A stretch of DNA of 64,000 nucleotides, from positions 124,001 to 188,000 of the forward strand of contig JAXDIG010000046.1 of assembly GCA_034664125.1 (NCBI GenBank), given 5' to 3'. A program made the translations under genes and the position numbers. How positions within the stretch are numbered: position 1 is the first letter of the stretch; each line of letters starts with the position of its first letter. This document shows, one piece after another, positions 51,263 to 60,175 of this stretch. Source of the DNA: JACVRW01 sp034664125. GTDB lineage: Bacteria > Actinomycetota > Thermoleophilia > Solirubrobacterales > Thermoleophilaceae. The notes under the pieces were generated by a model. It was given only the letters and a program-made list of their open reading frames with translations. It searched no databases and was not told the DNA's origin.

Positions 51263-54200
51263 ATGGCCACGAGCGCGACCACCGTGCAAATCAGCATGCC
51301 CCAGATGGGTGAGTCAGTCACCGAGGGCACGATCCTCGAGTGGCTGAAGCAGGTTGGCGATCGCGTGGAGGCCGACGAGCCGCTGGTGGAGGTGTCGACG
51401 GACAAGGTCGACGCCGAGGTGCCGGCGCCCGCCTCCGGCACGCTGACGAAGATCCTGGCCGAGGCGGACTCCGTCGTCGCGGTGGGAGCCGTGCTCGGCG
51501 AGATCGAGGTGGGCGGCGACAACGGCGCGGCATCTGCTGCGCCGGAAGCGCCGGAGGCCGAGCAGGCCGAGCTGGTCGACATCGCGTTCCCGGAGATGGG
51601 CGACTCGGTCGCCGAGGGCACGGTGCTCGAGTGGCGCGTGGCCCCCGGCGACACCGTGGCCGTCGACGACCCGCTCGTGGAGATCTCGACCGACAAGGTC
51701 GACGCCGACCTGCCCTCTCCGGTGGCAGGCACGGTCGCCGAGCTCCTCGTCGAGCCTGACGCCACTGTCGCCGTTGGCACCGTGCTCTGCCGCATCGCAG
51801 CGGGCGCCGGCGCGCCCGCGAGGGCACCCGAGCCGGAGGCGCCTGCCGCCGCGCCGGCCCCCACAGGCAACGGGGCCGCCAACGCCACGCCCATCGCCGC
51901 TCGGGTGGCGACGGCGCACGGACTCGACGTCGACTCGATCCGGGGCAGCGGCCCGCGCGGCCGGGTGACCAAGGAGGACGTGCTGGCCGCGCTGGAGGGT
52001 GACGCCGCGGCGGCCCCCGCCGGCGCCGAGGTCAAGCCGATCCGCGGCCCCGCGGCCACGCTCGCCCGCTTCATGGACGAGAGCCGCTCGATCCCCACCG
52101 CCACCAGCTTCCGCACGCTCCAGGTGGACGTGCTCGACGCGCGCCGCCGCGAGCTCAAGGACGGCGGTCGCAAGCTCAGCTTCACCCACCTGATCGCATG
52201 GGCCATCGTCCAGGCCGCCCGCGACATGCCGGTCATGGGGCACTCGTACGCCGAGCAGGACGGCAAGCCGCAGCGCGTCGTCCCCGGCTCGACCAGCCTC
52301 GGCCTGGCGGTCGACGTCGAGCGCAAGGACGGCACGCGCTCCCTGGTCGTGCCCGTGCTCAAGGACGCCAGTGAGCTGCGCTTCGCGGACTTCGTCGCCC
52401 GCTACGACGAGCTCGTCGCCGGCGCGCGCGACAACACACTCCCGCCCGACGCCTACGCCGGCGCCAACATCAGCCTCACCAACCCCGGCGGCATCGGCAC
52501 CGTGGCAAGCGTGCCGCGGCTGATGCCCGGCCAGGGCACGATCGTGGCCACCGGCGCGATCGGCTACCCGCCGGGCCTCACCGAGGTGGCGCCCGACCGC
52601 CTCAGGGAGCTGGGCGTCCAGAAGGTCATGACGATGACCTCGACCTATGACCACCGCGTGATCCAGGGCGCCGAGTCGGGCGCCTTCCTGCGGCGCGTGG
52701 ACCAGCTGCTGCAGGGCGAGGACGGCTTCTACGAGGGCGTGCTGGACGCGCTCGGCCTGGACTCGGTGGTCCGCGGTGAGGAGGGTCCCGCCCCCGTCAC
52801 GGCCGACGAGCCGGTCCCCGCGGCCGCCACGCCGGCCGCGGCGCCGGTCGCCGACGCGGCGCTGCTCCAGGCCGTTCAGGCCGCCACCAGCCTCGTCAAG
52901 GCGCACCGCATGCACGGTCACCTGGCGGCGCGCCTCGACCCGCTCGGGTCCGACCCAGTCGGCGACCCGGCGCTCGACCCCGCCACCGTGAACCTCACCG
53001 ACGCGCTGATGCGGCGCATCCCGGCGTCGGTGCTGCGGGTGGCGGTCCCGGGTGAGACGTTCGCGGACGCGCTGCCGCGCCTGCGCGACGTCTACACCGG
53101 CACGATCGCCTACGAGATCGAGCACATCTCCGAGCACGAGCAGCGCGTGTGGCTGCGCCAGGCGATCGAGTCGGGGACCTACCGCCAGCCGCTCGGCGCC
53201 GAGGAGAAGCGCTTCCTGCTCCAGCGCCTGTCCGAGGTCGAGGCGCTCGAGACCTATCTGCACAAGGCCTTCCTGGGCAAGAAGCAGTTCTCGATCGAGG
53301 GACTCGACTCGATCGTGCCGATGCTCGACCAGGCGGTCGAGATGGCCGCCGACGCCGGGGCGCGCGAGGTGGTGCTGGGCATGGCCCACCGCGGCCGCCT
53401 GAACGTGCTCGCGCACACGGTCGGCCGCCCGTACGAGTCGATCCTCGTCGAGTTCGAGGGCGAGCAGACGCTGTCCGCCGACACGGCCGCGCCCGAGGGC
53501 GGCACCGGCGACGTGAAGTACCACTACGGCGCGTCGGGCACCTACAAGACGCACTCCGGGCGCAGCGTGACCGTGACGATGTCGCCCAACCCGAGCCACC
53601 TCGAGTACGTGAACCCGGTCATCGAGGGCCGCGCGCGGGCCGACCAGACGAGCCGCAAGGCGCGCGAGCTGGTGCACGACCCGAACGCCGTGCTGCCGGT
53701 GCTGATCCACGGCGACGCGGCGTTCCCGGGCCAGGGCGTCGTGGCCGAGACGCTCAACCTGCAGGCGCTGGAGGGCTACACCACCGGCGGCACCCTGCAC
53801 GTGATCGCCAACAACCAGCTCGGTTTCACGACCGATCCCGACGAGAGCCGCTCCACGCGCTACGCGTCGGACCTGGCCAAGGGCTTCGACATCCCGATCA
53901 TCCGCGTGAACGCCGACGACGTCGAGGCCTGCATCTCCGCCGTGCGCCTGGCGCACGCCTTCCGCCAGGCCTTCAACCGCGACGCGTTGATCGACCTGAT
54001 CGGCTACCGCCGCTTCGGCCACAACGAGACGGACGAGCCCGCCTACACGCAGCCGCTCATGTACGAGCGCATCAAGGGCCACGCGCCCGTGCGCAAGCTC
54101 TACGCGCAGCGGCTCGCGGACGAAGGCGTGGTTTCGGCCGAGGAGGCCGACCAGATCGCGACGCAGGCGTACGAGAAGGTCGGCGAGGCGCATACCGAGC

Positions 54201-55489
54201 TGAAGCAGTCGATGGGCGGCCCGCCGGAAACCGGCCAGCACGAGCTGGACCGGACGATGAGCCGCGAGCCGCGCACGACCCTCCCCGAGGACACGCTGCG
54301 CACGCTCGGCGACCAGCTCCTGCGCGTGCCCGACGACTTCGAGGTGCACCGCAAGCTCAAGCCCTTCCTCGAGCGCCGCAGGGCCTCCTTCGAGGACCCG
54401 GACGGCCGTATCGACTGGGCCCACGCCGAGGCGCTCGCCTTCGCCTCGCTGCTCGCCCTCGGGGTCCCGATCCGGCTCACCGGCCAGGACACCGAGCGGG
54501 GGACCTTCAGCCAGCGCCACGCGGTCCTGCACGACGCGTCCACCGGCGAGCGCTGGTGCGCGCTGCAGACGCTGCGTGACGCGAACGCCCCCTTCGAGCT
54601 CCACAACAGCCCGCTGTCGGAGCAGGCCTGCCTCGGGTTCGAGTACGGCTACTCGGTCCAGGCCCCCGACGCGCTCGTCCTGTGGGAGGCCCAGTTCGGC
54701 GACTTCGTGAACTCGGCGCAGGTGATCGTCGACCAGTTCCTGATCTCGGGGCTCGCCAAGTGGGGCCAGACCTCGCGGCTGAGCCTGCTGCTCCCGCACG
54801 GCTACGAGGGCTCTGGCCCCGAGCACTCGAGCGCCCGGCTCGAGCGCTTCCTGCAGATGGCCGCCGAGGGCAACATCCGGGTCGCCAACGTCACCACGCC
54901 CGCCCAGTACTTCCACCTGCTGCGCAGGCAGGCGCTGGTGTCCAAGCCGCGCCCGCTGATCCTGATGACGCCGAAGAGCCTGCTGCGCCTGCCCGCCGCC
55001 ACCTCGTCCGTCGCCGACCTTGCCGAGGGCGGCTTCGAGCGGGTGATCGACGATCCGGCGCTGCCCGCGGGGCGGGACGCGGTGACCAAGCTCGTGCTCT
55101 GCTCGGGCAAGGTCTACTACGACATCGCGATGCACGAGGAACGCGAGTCCGCATCCCACATCGCGGTCGCGCGCGTCGAGCTGCTCTACCCCTTCCCCGA
55201 GGCCGAGCTGATCGATCTGATGGAGAGCTACCCGAACCTCGAGCGCGTGGTCTGGGTGCAGGAGGAGCCGCGCAACATGGGCGGACGCGCGTTCATGCGC
55301 CGCCGTATGGCCAAGATCCTCCCCGAGCGGCTCTCCTACGACTACGTCGGCCGCCAGCTGCGCGCCGCGCCCGGCGAGGGCTACTCCGCCGCGCACAAGC
55401 GCGAGCAGTCGCGCATCGTTCGCGTGGCGCTCGACTTCGAGAAGGATCGCCTGGAGCCGGACAGCTCGGCTCAGCGGCCGACGATGTAG
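51263..55489 (+). CDS. Multifunctional 2-oxoglutarate dehydrogenase: two lipoyl domains, E2 and E1
   Basis: A 1408-residue TCA-cycle enzyme. Residues 8-82 and 106-178 are two lipoyl domains, each with the modified Lys in S-T-D-K-V-D-A (Lys48, Lys145). Residues 208-243 are a peripheral subunit-binding domain. About 258-490 is the succinyltransferase core with the catalytic His464 in D-H-R-V-I-Q-G-A. The rest is the thiamine-diphosphate E1 (S-G-T-Y-K-T-H, H-G-D-A-A-F-P-G-Q-G, N-N-Q-L-G-F-T-T, H-N-E-T-D-E-P). Known actinobacterial OdhA/Kgd proteins have the E2-E1 fusion but lack lipoyl domains, so this self-contained layout is notable. Confidence 0.93.
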   Translation: MATSATTVQISMPQMGESVTEGTILEWLKQVGDRVEADEPLVEVSTDKVDAEVPAPASGTLTKILAEADSVVAVGAVLGEIEVGGDNGAASAAPEAPEAEQAELVDIAFPEMGDSVAEGTVLEWRVAPGDTVAVDDPLVEISTDKVDADLPSPVAGTVAELLVEPDATVAVGTVLCRIAAGAGAPARAPEPEAPAAAPAPTGNGAANATPIAARVATAHGLDVDSIRGSGPRGRVTKEDVLAALEGDAAAAPAGAEVKPIRGPAATLARFMDESRSIPTATSFRTLQVDVLDARRRELKDGGRKLSFTHLIAWAIVQAARDMPVMGHSYAEQDGKPQRVVPGSTSLGLAVDVERKDGTRSLVVPVLKDASELRFADFVARYDELVAGARDNTLPPDAYAGANISLTNPGGIGTVASVPRLMPGQGTIVATGAIGYPPGLTEVAPDRLRELGVQKVMTMTSTYDHRVIQGAESGAFLRRVDQLLQGEDGFYEGVLDALGLDSVVRGEEGPAPVTADEPVPAAATPAAAPVADAALLQAVQAATSLVKAHRMHGHLAARLDPLGSDPVGDPALDPATVNLTDALMRRIPASVLRVAVPGETFADALPRLRDVYTGTIAYEIEHISEHEQRVWLRQAIESGTYRQPLGAEEKRFLLQRLSEVEALETYLHKAFLGKKQFSIEGLDSIVPMLDQAVEMAADAGAREVVLGMAHRGRLNVLAHTVGRPYESILVEFEGEQTLSADTAAPEGGTGDVKYHYGASGTYKTHSGRSVTVTMSPNPSHLEYVNPVIEGRARADQTSRKARELVHDPNAVLPVLIHGDAAFPGQGVVAETLNLQALEGYTTGGTLHVIANNQLGFTTDPDESRSTRYASDLAKGFDIPIIRVNADDVEACISAVRLAHAFRQAFNRDALIDLIGYRRFGHNETDEPAYTQPLMYERIKGHAPVRKLYAQRLADEGVVSAEEADQIATQAYEKVGEAHTELKQSMGGPPETGQHELDRTMSREPRTTLPEDTLRTLGDQLLRVPDDFEVHRKLKPFLERRRASFEDPDGRIDWAHAEALAFASLLALGVPIRLTGQDTERGTFSQRHAVLHDASTGERWCALQTLRDANAPFELHNSPLSEQACLGFEYGYSVQAPDALVLWEAQFGDFVNSAQVIVDQFLISGLAKWGQTSRLSLLLPHGYEGSGPEHSSARLERFLQMAAEGNIRVANVTTPAQYFHLLRRQALVSKPRPLILMTPKSLLRLPAATSSVADLAEGGFERVIDDPALPAGRDAVTKLVLCSGKVYYDIAMHEERESASHIAVARVELLYPFPEAELIDLMESYPNLERVVWVQEEPRNMGGRAFMRRRMAKILPERLSYDYVGRQLRAAPGEGYSAAHKREQSRIVRVALDFEKDRLEPDSSAQRPTM

Positions 55490-55532
55490 GTCCTTTAGGG
55501 GATACGGAAGACCGCAGGGCCTGCCGAGCCGG

Positions 55533-56903
55533 CTAGGGCTCGACCGGACCGCCCTCGCGCCGCCAGCGCGGCACGCCGCCGTCCACCACGTGCAGCACGT
55601 CGCGCACCCCGTGCCGGCGCAGCAGGCTCGCCGCCGGAGCCGCGCGCTGGCCCGAGCTGCAGATCACGGCGACCGGCCGCTGCGCGTCGATGCCCTCGGG
55701 CAGCCCGTGGATGTCGTGGTAGGGCACGTGGACCGAGCCGGGAATGTGGCCGCTGTCCCACTCGTCCTGCTCGCGTACGTCGAGGATCTGCAGCTCGCCC
55801 GCGCGCTCGCGCAGCTCGGGCACCGTGATGCGCTCGATCCGGTCTACGTGGCGCCGCTCCTCGCGCCAGCTGGTCATGCCGCCCGCGAGAAAGCCGGCCA
55901 GCCGCGTGATGCCGACCGACTCGGCGAGCGCCGCGGCGTGGCGGGCGTCCTCGTCGTCGCGACCGACCAGCACCACGCGCTGGCCCGGCTCCACAAGCCA
56001 GGCCAGCTTCGAGCCGAAGCCCGCCCGCAGGGCTGTGATGCTCACGGAGTCGGGGATGTGAGCCTCGTCGAACTGGAGCTCGGTGCGCACGTCCACCACC
56101 AGCGCACCGTCGGCGCGGGCCTGATCGACCTGGCGCGGCGTGATCGGGTGGACCTCGGCGCTCTCCACCACAAGCGGCCCGCGGTTCAGCGCGACGATGT
56201 CCTCGAAGTTGGGCGGCTGCGGCCGCAGGGCCGCGGTGGCCCTGCGGGTGAACTCCTCCTCGTCGCCTATCGAGAGCAGCTCGGAGTGCGCGCGCTCGTA
56301 GCCGATCGTCGAGGACGCCTTCATGTCCATGCCGGGCCCCCCGCACAGCGAGCCGCCGACGTGGCCGGGCCAGACCTCGCACGTGTCGGGCAGGGTGAGC
56401 AGCCGCTCGTGCAGCGAGTGGAAGATCAGGCGGGCGCCCTCGTCCTTGTCGACCGCCAGGTCGGGCCGGGCGATGTCCCCGACGAACAGCGAGTCGCCGG
56501 TGAGCACGGCCCACGGCTCGTCGCCGCGCTCGGCATCGATCAGCGCGAAGGCGGTGTGCTCGGGCCGGTGCCCGGGCGTGTGCAGGGCGCGCACCCGCAC
56601 GCTGCCGAGCTCGAGCTCCCAGCCGTCGTCGAAGGGCTCGTGGTCGTACTCGGCCGCGGCCTCGCGGTGGATGTGGAGGGTTGCCCCGGTGGCGGCCGCG
56701 AGGCGGCCATGCCCCGACACGTGGTCGGCGTGGTTGTGCGTCTCGAGGATGTGCTCGATGTGCACGCCTGTGTAGCGGACCAGGCGGAGGTAGTCGTCGA
56801 TGTCGAGCCGCGCGTCGACCACGGCCGCCACCCCGGCGCTCTCGTCGCCGACCACGTACGAGGCGCAGCCGAGATCGTCGTGGGTGATCTGCCGGAACAG
56901 CAC
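55533..56903 (-). CDS. Persulfide-dioxygenase-like MBL protein with two rhodanese domains
   Basis: A 456-residue protein. Residues about 1-240 are an ETHE1/Blh-like MBL domain (T-H-N-H-A-D-H-V-S-G-H, T-P-G-H-R-P-E-H, G-D-S-L-F-V-G-D, W-P-G-H-V-G-G-S). Two rhodanese domains follow. The first ends V-V-L-V-G-R-D-D and lacks the active Cys; the second has V-I-C-S-S-G-Q-R-A with Cys. Likely role: oxidation and transfer of persulfide sulfur in sulfide detoxification. GTG start, 1 nt from the SDR stop. Confidence 0.85.
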   Translation of the reverse strand: MLFRQITHDDLGCASYVVGDESAGVAAVVDARLDIDDYLRLVRYTGVHIEHILETHNHADHVSGHGRLAAATGATLHIHREAAAEYDHEPFDDGWELELGSVRVRALHTPGHRPEHTAFALIDAERGDEPWAVLTGDSLFVGDIARPDLAVDKDEGARLIFHSLHERLLTLPDTCEVWPGHVGGSLCGGPGMDMKASSTIGYERAHSELLSIGDEEEFTRRATAALRPQPPNFEDIVALNRGPLVVESAEVHPITPRQVDQARADGALVVDVRTELQFDEAHIPDSVSITALRAGFGSKLAWLVEPGQRVVLVGRDDEDARHAAALAESVGITRLAGFLAGGMTSWREERRHVDRIERITVPELRERAGELQILDVREQDEWDSGHIPGSVHVPYHDIHGLPEGIDAQRPVAVICSSGQRAAPAASLLRRHGVRDVLHVVDGGVPRWRREGGPVEP

Positions 56904-56904
56904 C

Positions 56905-57702
56905 TCAGCGCTTCGGCCGCTGGCCCTTCGCCATCGCGTCGGCGATCTTCTTGGAGCCGAGCCGCCGCTGGAGGCGGGCCGCCGTCCCGGGCGCGACAGC
57001 GGACATGAGCGCCCCCGCACGCAGGGCCAGCGGGGCGACGTCGATCTCGGCTCGATCCTCCTCGATGCCGCGTACGACCGCCTCGGCGACCTGCTCGGGC
57101 GTTCGCGTCCCGACGCCGCGCGGGAGGCGGACCCCGGCCTCGGCGAACATGCCGGCATCGGAGATGAACCCCGGGAACACCACGGTCACCCCCACGTCGC
57201 TGCCGTGCAGGTCCTCGCGCAGCCCCGAGGCGAAGCCGCGCAGGCCGAACTTGGTGGCTGAGTAGAGCGAGGAGCCGGTAGAGGCCACCTTGCCGGACAG
57301 CGACGAGACGAACACCAGGTGACCGCGCCCGCGATCGGTCATGCCCGGCAACAGGGCCCAGGTCAGCTGGATCGGGGCGCGCAGGTTGACGTCCAGCGCG
57401 CGGTCGATCTCGGCGGTCGAGAAGTCGTCGAGCGGACCGCTGGCCGGCAGTGCGGCATTGGCCACGAGCACGTCCACCGGTCCGGCGAGTTCGGCGAGGG
57501 CGACGGCGTCCGCCGCCTGGGTGAGGTCGGCGGGGAGCACCCGCGGACGGCCGCCGAGGGCCGCGGCGACCTGCTCGAGCTGCTCGGTCCGCCGCGCGGT
57601 GAGGATGACGCGCGCCCCGCGCTCGTCGAGCGCGCGCGCAATCGCCTGGCCGATGCCGCCGGTGGCGCCGGTGAGGAGCACTGTCGAATCCTGGAGCTGC
57701 AC
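56905..57702 (-). CDS. Short-chain dehydrogenase/reductase
   Basis: A 265-residue SDR with the nucleotide motif T-G-A-T-G-G-I-G and catalytic Y-S-A-T-K (Tyr-x-x-x-Lys) preceded by the S-S-L-S segment. A basic C-terminal end (K-G-Q-R-P-K-R) is present. I chose the GTG at 57702 because TAGCGT lies 8 nt upstream and it begins the first beta strand; a TTG at 57711 is an alternative. Substrate unknown. Confidence 0.86.
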   Translation of the reverse strand: MQLQDSTVLLTGATGGIGQAIARALDERGARVILTARRTEQLEQVAAALGGRPRVLPADLTQAADAVALAELAGPVDVLVANAALPASGPLDDFSTAEIDRALDVNLRAPIQLTWALLPGMTDRGRGHLVFVSSLSGKVASTGSSLYSATKFGLRGFASGLREDLHGSDVGVTVVFPGFISDAGMFAEAGVRLPRGVGTRTPEQVAEAVVRGIEEDRAEIDVAPLALRAGALMSAVAPGTAARLQRRLGSKKIADAMAKGQRPKR

Positions 57703-57710
57703 CCCGTCCA

Positions 57711-57716
57711 ACGCTA
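57711..57716 (-). promoter_or_regulatory. Putative -10 element, leaderless start
   Basis: TAGCGT on the minus strand, 8 nt before the GTG at 57702 of the SDR gene. Confidence 0.4.
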
Positions 57717-57742
57717 CCCGAAGGCCGCCTCATCCCGGGAGG

Positions 57743-57748
57743 TAGAGT
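57743..57748 (+). promoter_or_regulatory. Putative -10 element before a small ORF
   Basis: TAGAGT, 8 nt before the ATG at 57757. It is the same arrangement as for the leaderless protein genes and the main support for the micropeptide. Confidence 0.35.
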
Positions 57749-57756
57749 GGCTCGTG

Positions 57757-57840
57757 ATGCTCCACAAGGCGAAGACGTGGTTGGTCAAGGTGCTGCCGTT
57801 CCTAGCTCGCTGGGGGTCGAACACCACGCCTAACCCGTAG
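57757..57840 (+). CDS. Candidate 27-residue micropeptide
   Basis: A 28-codon frame, ATG to TAG, in the 223-bp gap between the SDR and GNAT genes. The peptide has an amphipathic basic/hydrophobic helix, K-A-K-T-W-L-V-K-V-L-P-F-L-A-R-W, and a G-S-N-T-T-P-N-P end. The R-W-G-S-N part lies in a repeat that recurs at 8217-8238. A TAGAGT hexamer is 8 nt upstream; a GGGAGG ribosome-like site also precedes a different frame. Not proven to be translated. Confidence 0.35.
   Translation: MLHKAKTWLVKVLPFLARWGSNTTPNP
57803..57822 (+). repeat. Short repeat related to 8217-8238
   Basis: TAGCTCGCTGGGGGTCGAAC, inside the candidate micropeptide frame. The other copy is on the opposite strand at 8217-8238 with a 2-nt insertion. 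Confidence 0.4.
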
Positions 57841-57925
57841 GCCCTGAGAGCCGGCGACCTCCCGCTGCTCATGGAGAGCGACACTGTCGCAACCGTGAAC
57901 GTAACCGGCGGCACCGGTTAGTCGG

Positions 57926-58378
57926 ATGAGCGGCGTCGAGATCGGCGTGGCTGGTCCCGACGACGCACCGGAGCTGCTGGGCGCGTACGAGTGGCTGTTC
58001 GCCCCTCCCGGCAGCCGCCCGCCGCAGTGGGACCCGCGGGCGGCCGACGAGCGCCTCCGGCGAGCCGCGACGGCCGGCGACTCGGTGGTGCTGGTGGCGC
58101 GCGCCGACGGGGCGATCGTGGGGATCTGCACCACGTACCTCGACTTCGAATCGGTCCGCTTCGGCCGCCGCGCCTGGGTGGAGGACATCGCCGTGCACTC
58201 GGAGCGCCGCTCCCTCGGGATCGGCAAGCGCCTGCTGGACGCGGCGAAGGACTGGGCGCGCGAGCGCGGCGCGACGCACCTCGAGCTCGACTCCGGGCAC
58301 GCGCGCATCGACGCCCACCGCTTTTACGAGCGCGAACGGCCGAGCTGGAGCTCGATCAGCTTCGGCTGGGAGCTGTGA
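57926..58378 (+). CDS. GNAT-family N-acetyltransferase
   Basis: A 150-residue acetyltransferase with V-E-D-I-A-V, the acetyl-CoA loop S-L-G-I-G-K-R-L-L, H-L-E-L-D-S-G and the C-terminal F-Y-E-R. The product and substrate cannot be told from sequence. It ends 145 nt before the tRNA-Asp gene, with two hairpins in the gap. Confidence 0.87.
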   Translation: MSGVEIGVAGPDDAPELLGAYEWLFAPPGSRPPQWDPRAADERLRRAATAGDSVVLVARADGAIVGICTTYLDFESVRFGRRAWVEDIAVHSERRSLGIGKRLLDAAKDWARERGATHLELDSGHARIDAHRFYERERPSWSSISFGWEL

Positions 58379-58399
58379 CCAGCCGCCGCTCCCCGACCC

Positions 58400-58420
58400 G
58401 CGAGCGACGAAGTCGCTCGC
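58400..58420. terminator. Hairpin after the GNAT gene
   Basis: Perfect 9-bp stem GCGAGCGAC / GTCGCTCGC with a GAA loop, 21 nt after the GNAT stop codon. Probably a terminator for that gene, though no T-tract follows. Confidence 0.5.
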
Positions 58421-58453
58421 GCTCGACGCGAAAACCAGGCCTGGCAAGGAAGA

Positions 58454-58487
58454 GGGATCGGGATAGTGCTGGGCACATCCCGATCCC
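58454..58487. terminator. Hairpin downstream of tRNA-Asp
   Basis: Perfect 11-bp stem GGGATCGGGAT / ATCCCGATCCC with a 12-nt loop. It lies 35 nt past the 3' end of the minus-strand tRNA-Asp and could end its transcription. Confidence 0.55.
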
Positions 58488-58522
58488 GATGACACAGCCA
58501 GGCGCAGGTTTGCAGCCTTGAG

Positions 58523-58596
<74 letters not shown>

Positions 58597-58643
58597 GTGC
58601 GCGACCGCCGAGCATAGCGTTCGCGAGGTCGGTCCGGACGCCG

Positions 58644-58766
58644 CTAGCCGCCGCTGCGGTTGCGGCGGTCCTTGATGTGGGTCACCCCGAGCCACACGAG
58701 GAACGCCAGCACCGGCACGAAGTAGGCGATCGAGGTCAGCCAGTGCCCGGCGTGCGCGAAGTACAT
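58644..58766 (-). CDS. Small single-helix membrane protein
   Basis: A 40-residue protein: M-Y-F-A-H-A-G-H-W-L-T-S-I-A-Y-F-V-P-V-L then a hydrophobic helix end and a basic tail H-I-K-D-R-R-N-R. It starts 29 nt after the large membrane protein stop and is on the same strand, so it is probably the third gene of that operon. Its His-containing start recalls the H-A-G start of the large membrane protein. Confidence 0.55.
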   Translation of the reverse strand: MYFAHAGHWLTSIAYFVPVLAFLVWLGVTHIKDRRNRSGG

Positions 58767-58795
58767 CGGCCGGAAGTCTGGCAGGCGTGCTGGCG

Positions 58796-60175
58796 TCAGG
58801 TGTTCGCCTGCGACAGCAGCCAGAGCGCCAGACTCGTGAAGCCGACCATCACGGCGAGCATCCAGTACTGCGAGCGCACCGCGAGCTTGGCGTCGTCGTA
58901 GAGCGCCAGGGCGCGGTCGTGCGCGAGCGTCAATCCCGCGGCGTGGCCGAGCACCACGAACGCGACCTGCCAGTACCAGGTGGCCGTGGCTCCGATCAGG
59001 CCGTAGTCGATCTGCTTCGTGGCCGTTCCGAACAGGTCCGATCCGTCGCCGAGCGGATCCGACACCAGGAACCCGATGGCCTGCCCGCGGAACAGCAGGT
59101 AGGTGAAGTAGTGCGCCATCACATAGGCCAGCGCGATCGGCACCAGCGAGAGCGCGAACGCTCGCGACAGCGTCGCGGCGTCAAAGCCTCCGCCCACGCT
59201 CCTCGCCCCCGCCACGCCGAGGCGGTAGAAGCCGTAGACGAGCAGGACCGCGGCCGTCAGCCCGACCAGGAAGGCCATCTCGAACGCCGGCTGTGGCGAC
59301 AGCCCGAGGTTCTCGAAGAACTTCGAGAGATCCGGGGCGATGCCCGTCCAGAGCGGCGCCTCGCCCGCGCCGTCGAACGTGACCGAGCCGAGCATCACCG
59401 CCAGCAGCGGCGCGGTGCCCGCGCCGGCCTTGAGGTGTGCTAGCCCGGACAGCGGTGGCCGCAGACCGAGCACACGGTCGCGCGTCTCGAACGGCGAGAT
59501 CCGCGAGAACAGGTTGAAGTAGACCGAGTAGGTCTCGCCGCGCGCGCTCCAGGCCTCCACGCCGTAGAGCGCCATCGCGACGAAGGTGAGCGCCGAGTAG
59601 ACGAGTGTGGCGATCGCGACGGTTTCGGGCTTGTCGCCGCCCGAGATCACCAGCTCCAGGACCGCGAACGCGAAGACGCCGACGGCGGCGGGCCAGTGGC
59701 CCAGCCGTTCGGGGTACTGCAGCGGCGCGGGCAGGCCATTGCGAACCACCCGGCCGGCGGCCCACCCGACCGCGCGGCCCACGGCGCGCCACGGGTTGAA
59801 CGCGCGAAAGACGTCGCCGAAGATCACGCTCACCGGCACCAGCCCGATCCAGAAGAGCACGAAGACGAACGTGGGCGCGAAGTTGGCGGCGGGGCTCTGC
59901 GTGCCGCGCAGGCCGGCGTAGATCACGAGGCCCAGCAGCGCCACGCCGATCGCCCCGCAGAGGATCTCGACCGGCCGGCTCGCGGGGACGCGTCCCAGGA
60001 GGCCGGGCAGTGGCCGCCAGCGAGCGCGCTCCAGCCTGGGCTCCGGCCACAACACCGCCAGGGCCACGAACGAGATCACCAGCACGATCGCCGCCGCCCA
60101 GCCGAAGAGCCACTCGGGTATCGGCAGGTCCGAGCGACCGATGAGTCCGCCCGCGTGGGCGAACAGGGTGATCAC
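58796..60175 (-). CDS. Polytopic membrane protein, unknown function
   Basis: A 459-residue protein with about 10-12 predicted helices. The start F-A-H-A-G-G-L-I-G-R-S-D-L-P-I-P-E-W-L-F resembles a group of actinobacterial membrane proteins that pipelines often label fenitrothion hydrolase; the label is not supported by any catalytic motif I can see. The GTG start overlaps the stop of the cupredoxin-like gene (GTGA). The neighbours suggest a metal- or redox-related envelope role. Confidence 0.65.
   Translation of the reverse strand: MITLFAHAGGLIGRSDLPIPEWLFGWAAAIVLVISFVALAVLWPEPRLERARWRPLPGLLGRVPASRPVEILCGAIGVALLGLVIYAGLRGTQSPAANFAPTFVFVLFWIGLVPVSVIFGDVFRAFNPWRAVGRAVGWAAGRVVRNGLPAPLQYPERLGHWPAAVGVFAFAVLELVISGGDKPETVAIATLVYSALTFVAMALYGVEAWSARGETYSVYFNLFSRISPFETRDRVLGLRPPLSGLAHLKAGAGTAPLLAVMLGSVTFDGAGEAPLWTGIAPDLSKFFENLGLSPQPAFEMAFLVGLTAAVLLVYGFYRLGVAGARSVGGGFDAATLSRAFALSLVPIALAYVMAHYFTYLLFRGQAIGFLVSDPLGDGSDLFGTATKQIDYGLIGATATWYWQVAFVVLGHAAGLTLAHDRALALYDDAKLAVRSQYWMLAVMVGFTSLALWLLSQANT

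Noticed and set aside
51314..55396. A 1360-codon open frame on the minus strand across the oxoglutarate dehydrogenase gene
   Set aside because: It is the mirror of a real, motif-complete protein and has a histidine/arginine/glycine-rich low-complexity composition typical of antisense shadows in GC-rich DNA.
58796..60175. Annotating the large membrane protein as an organophosphate hydrolase
   Set aside because: No catalytic residues of known phosphotriesterases are seen; only a resemblance to automatically labelled proteins.
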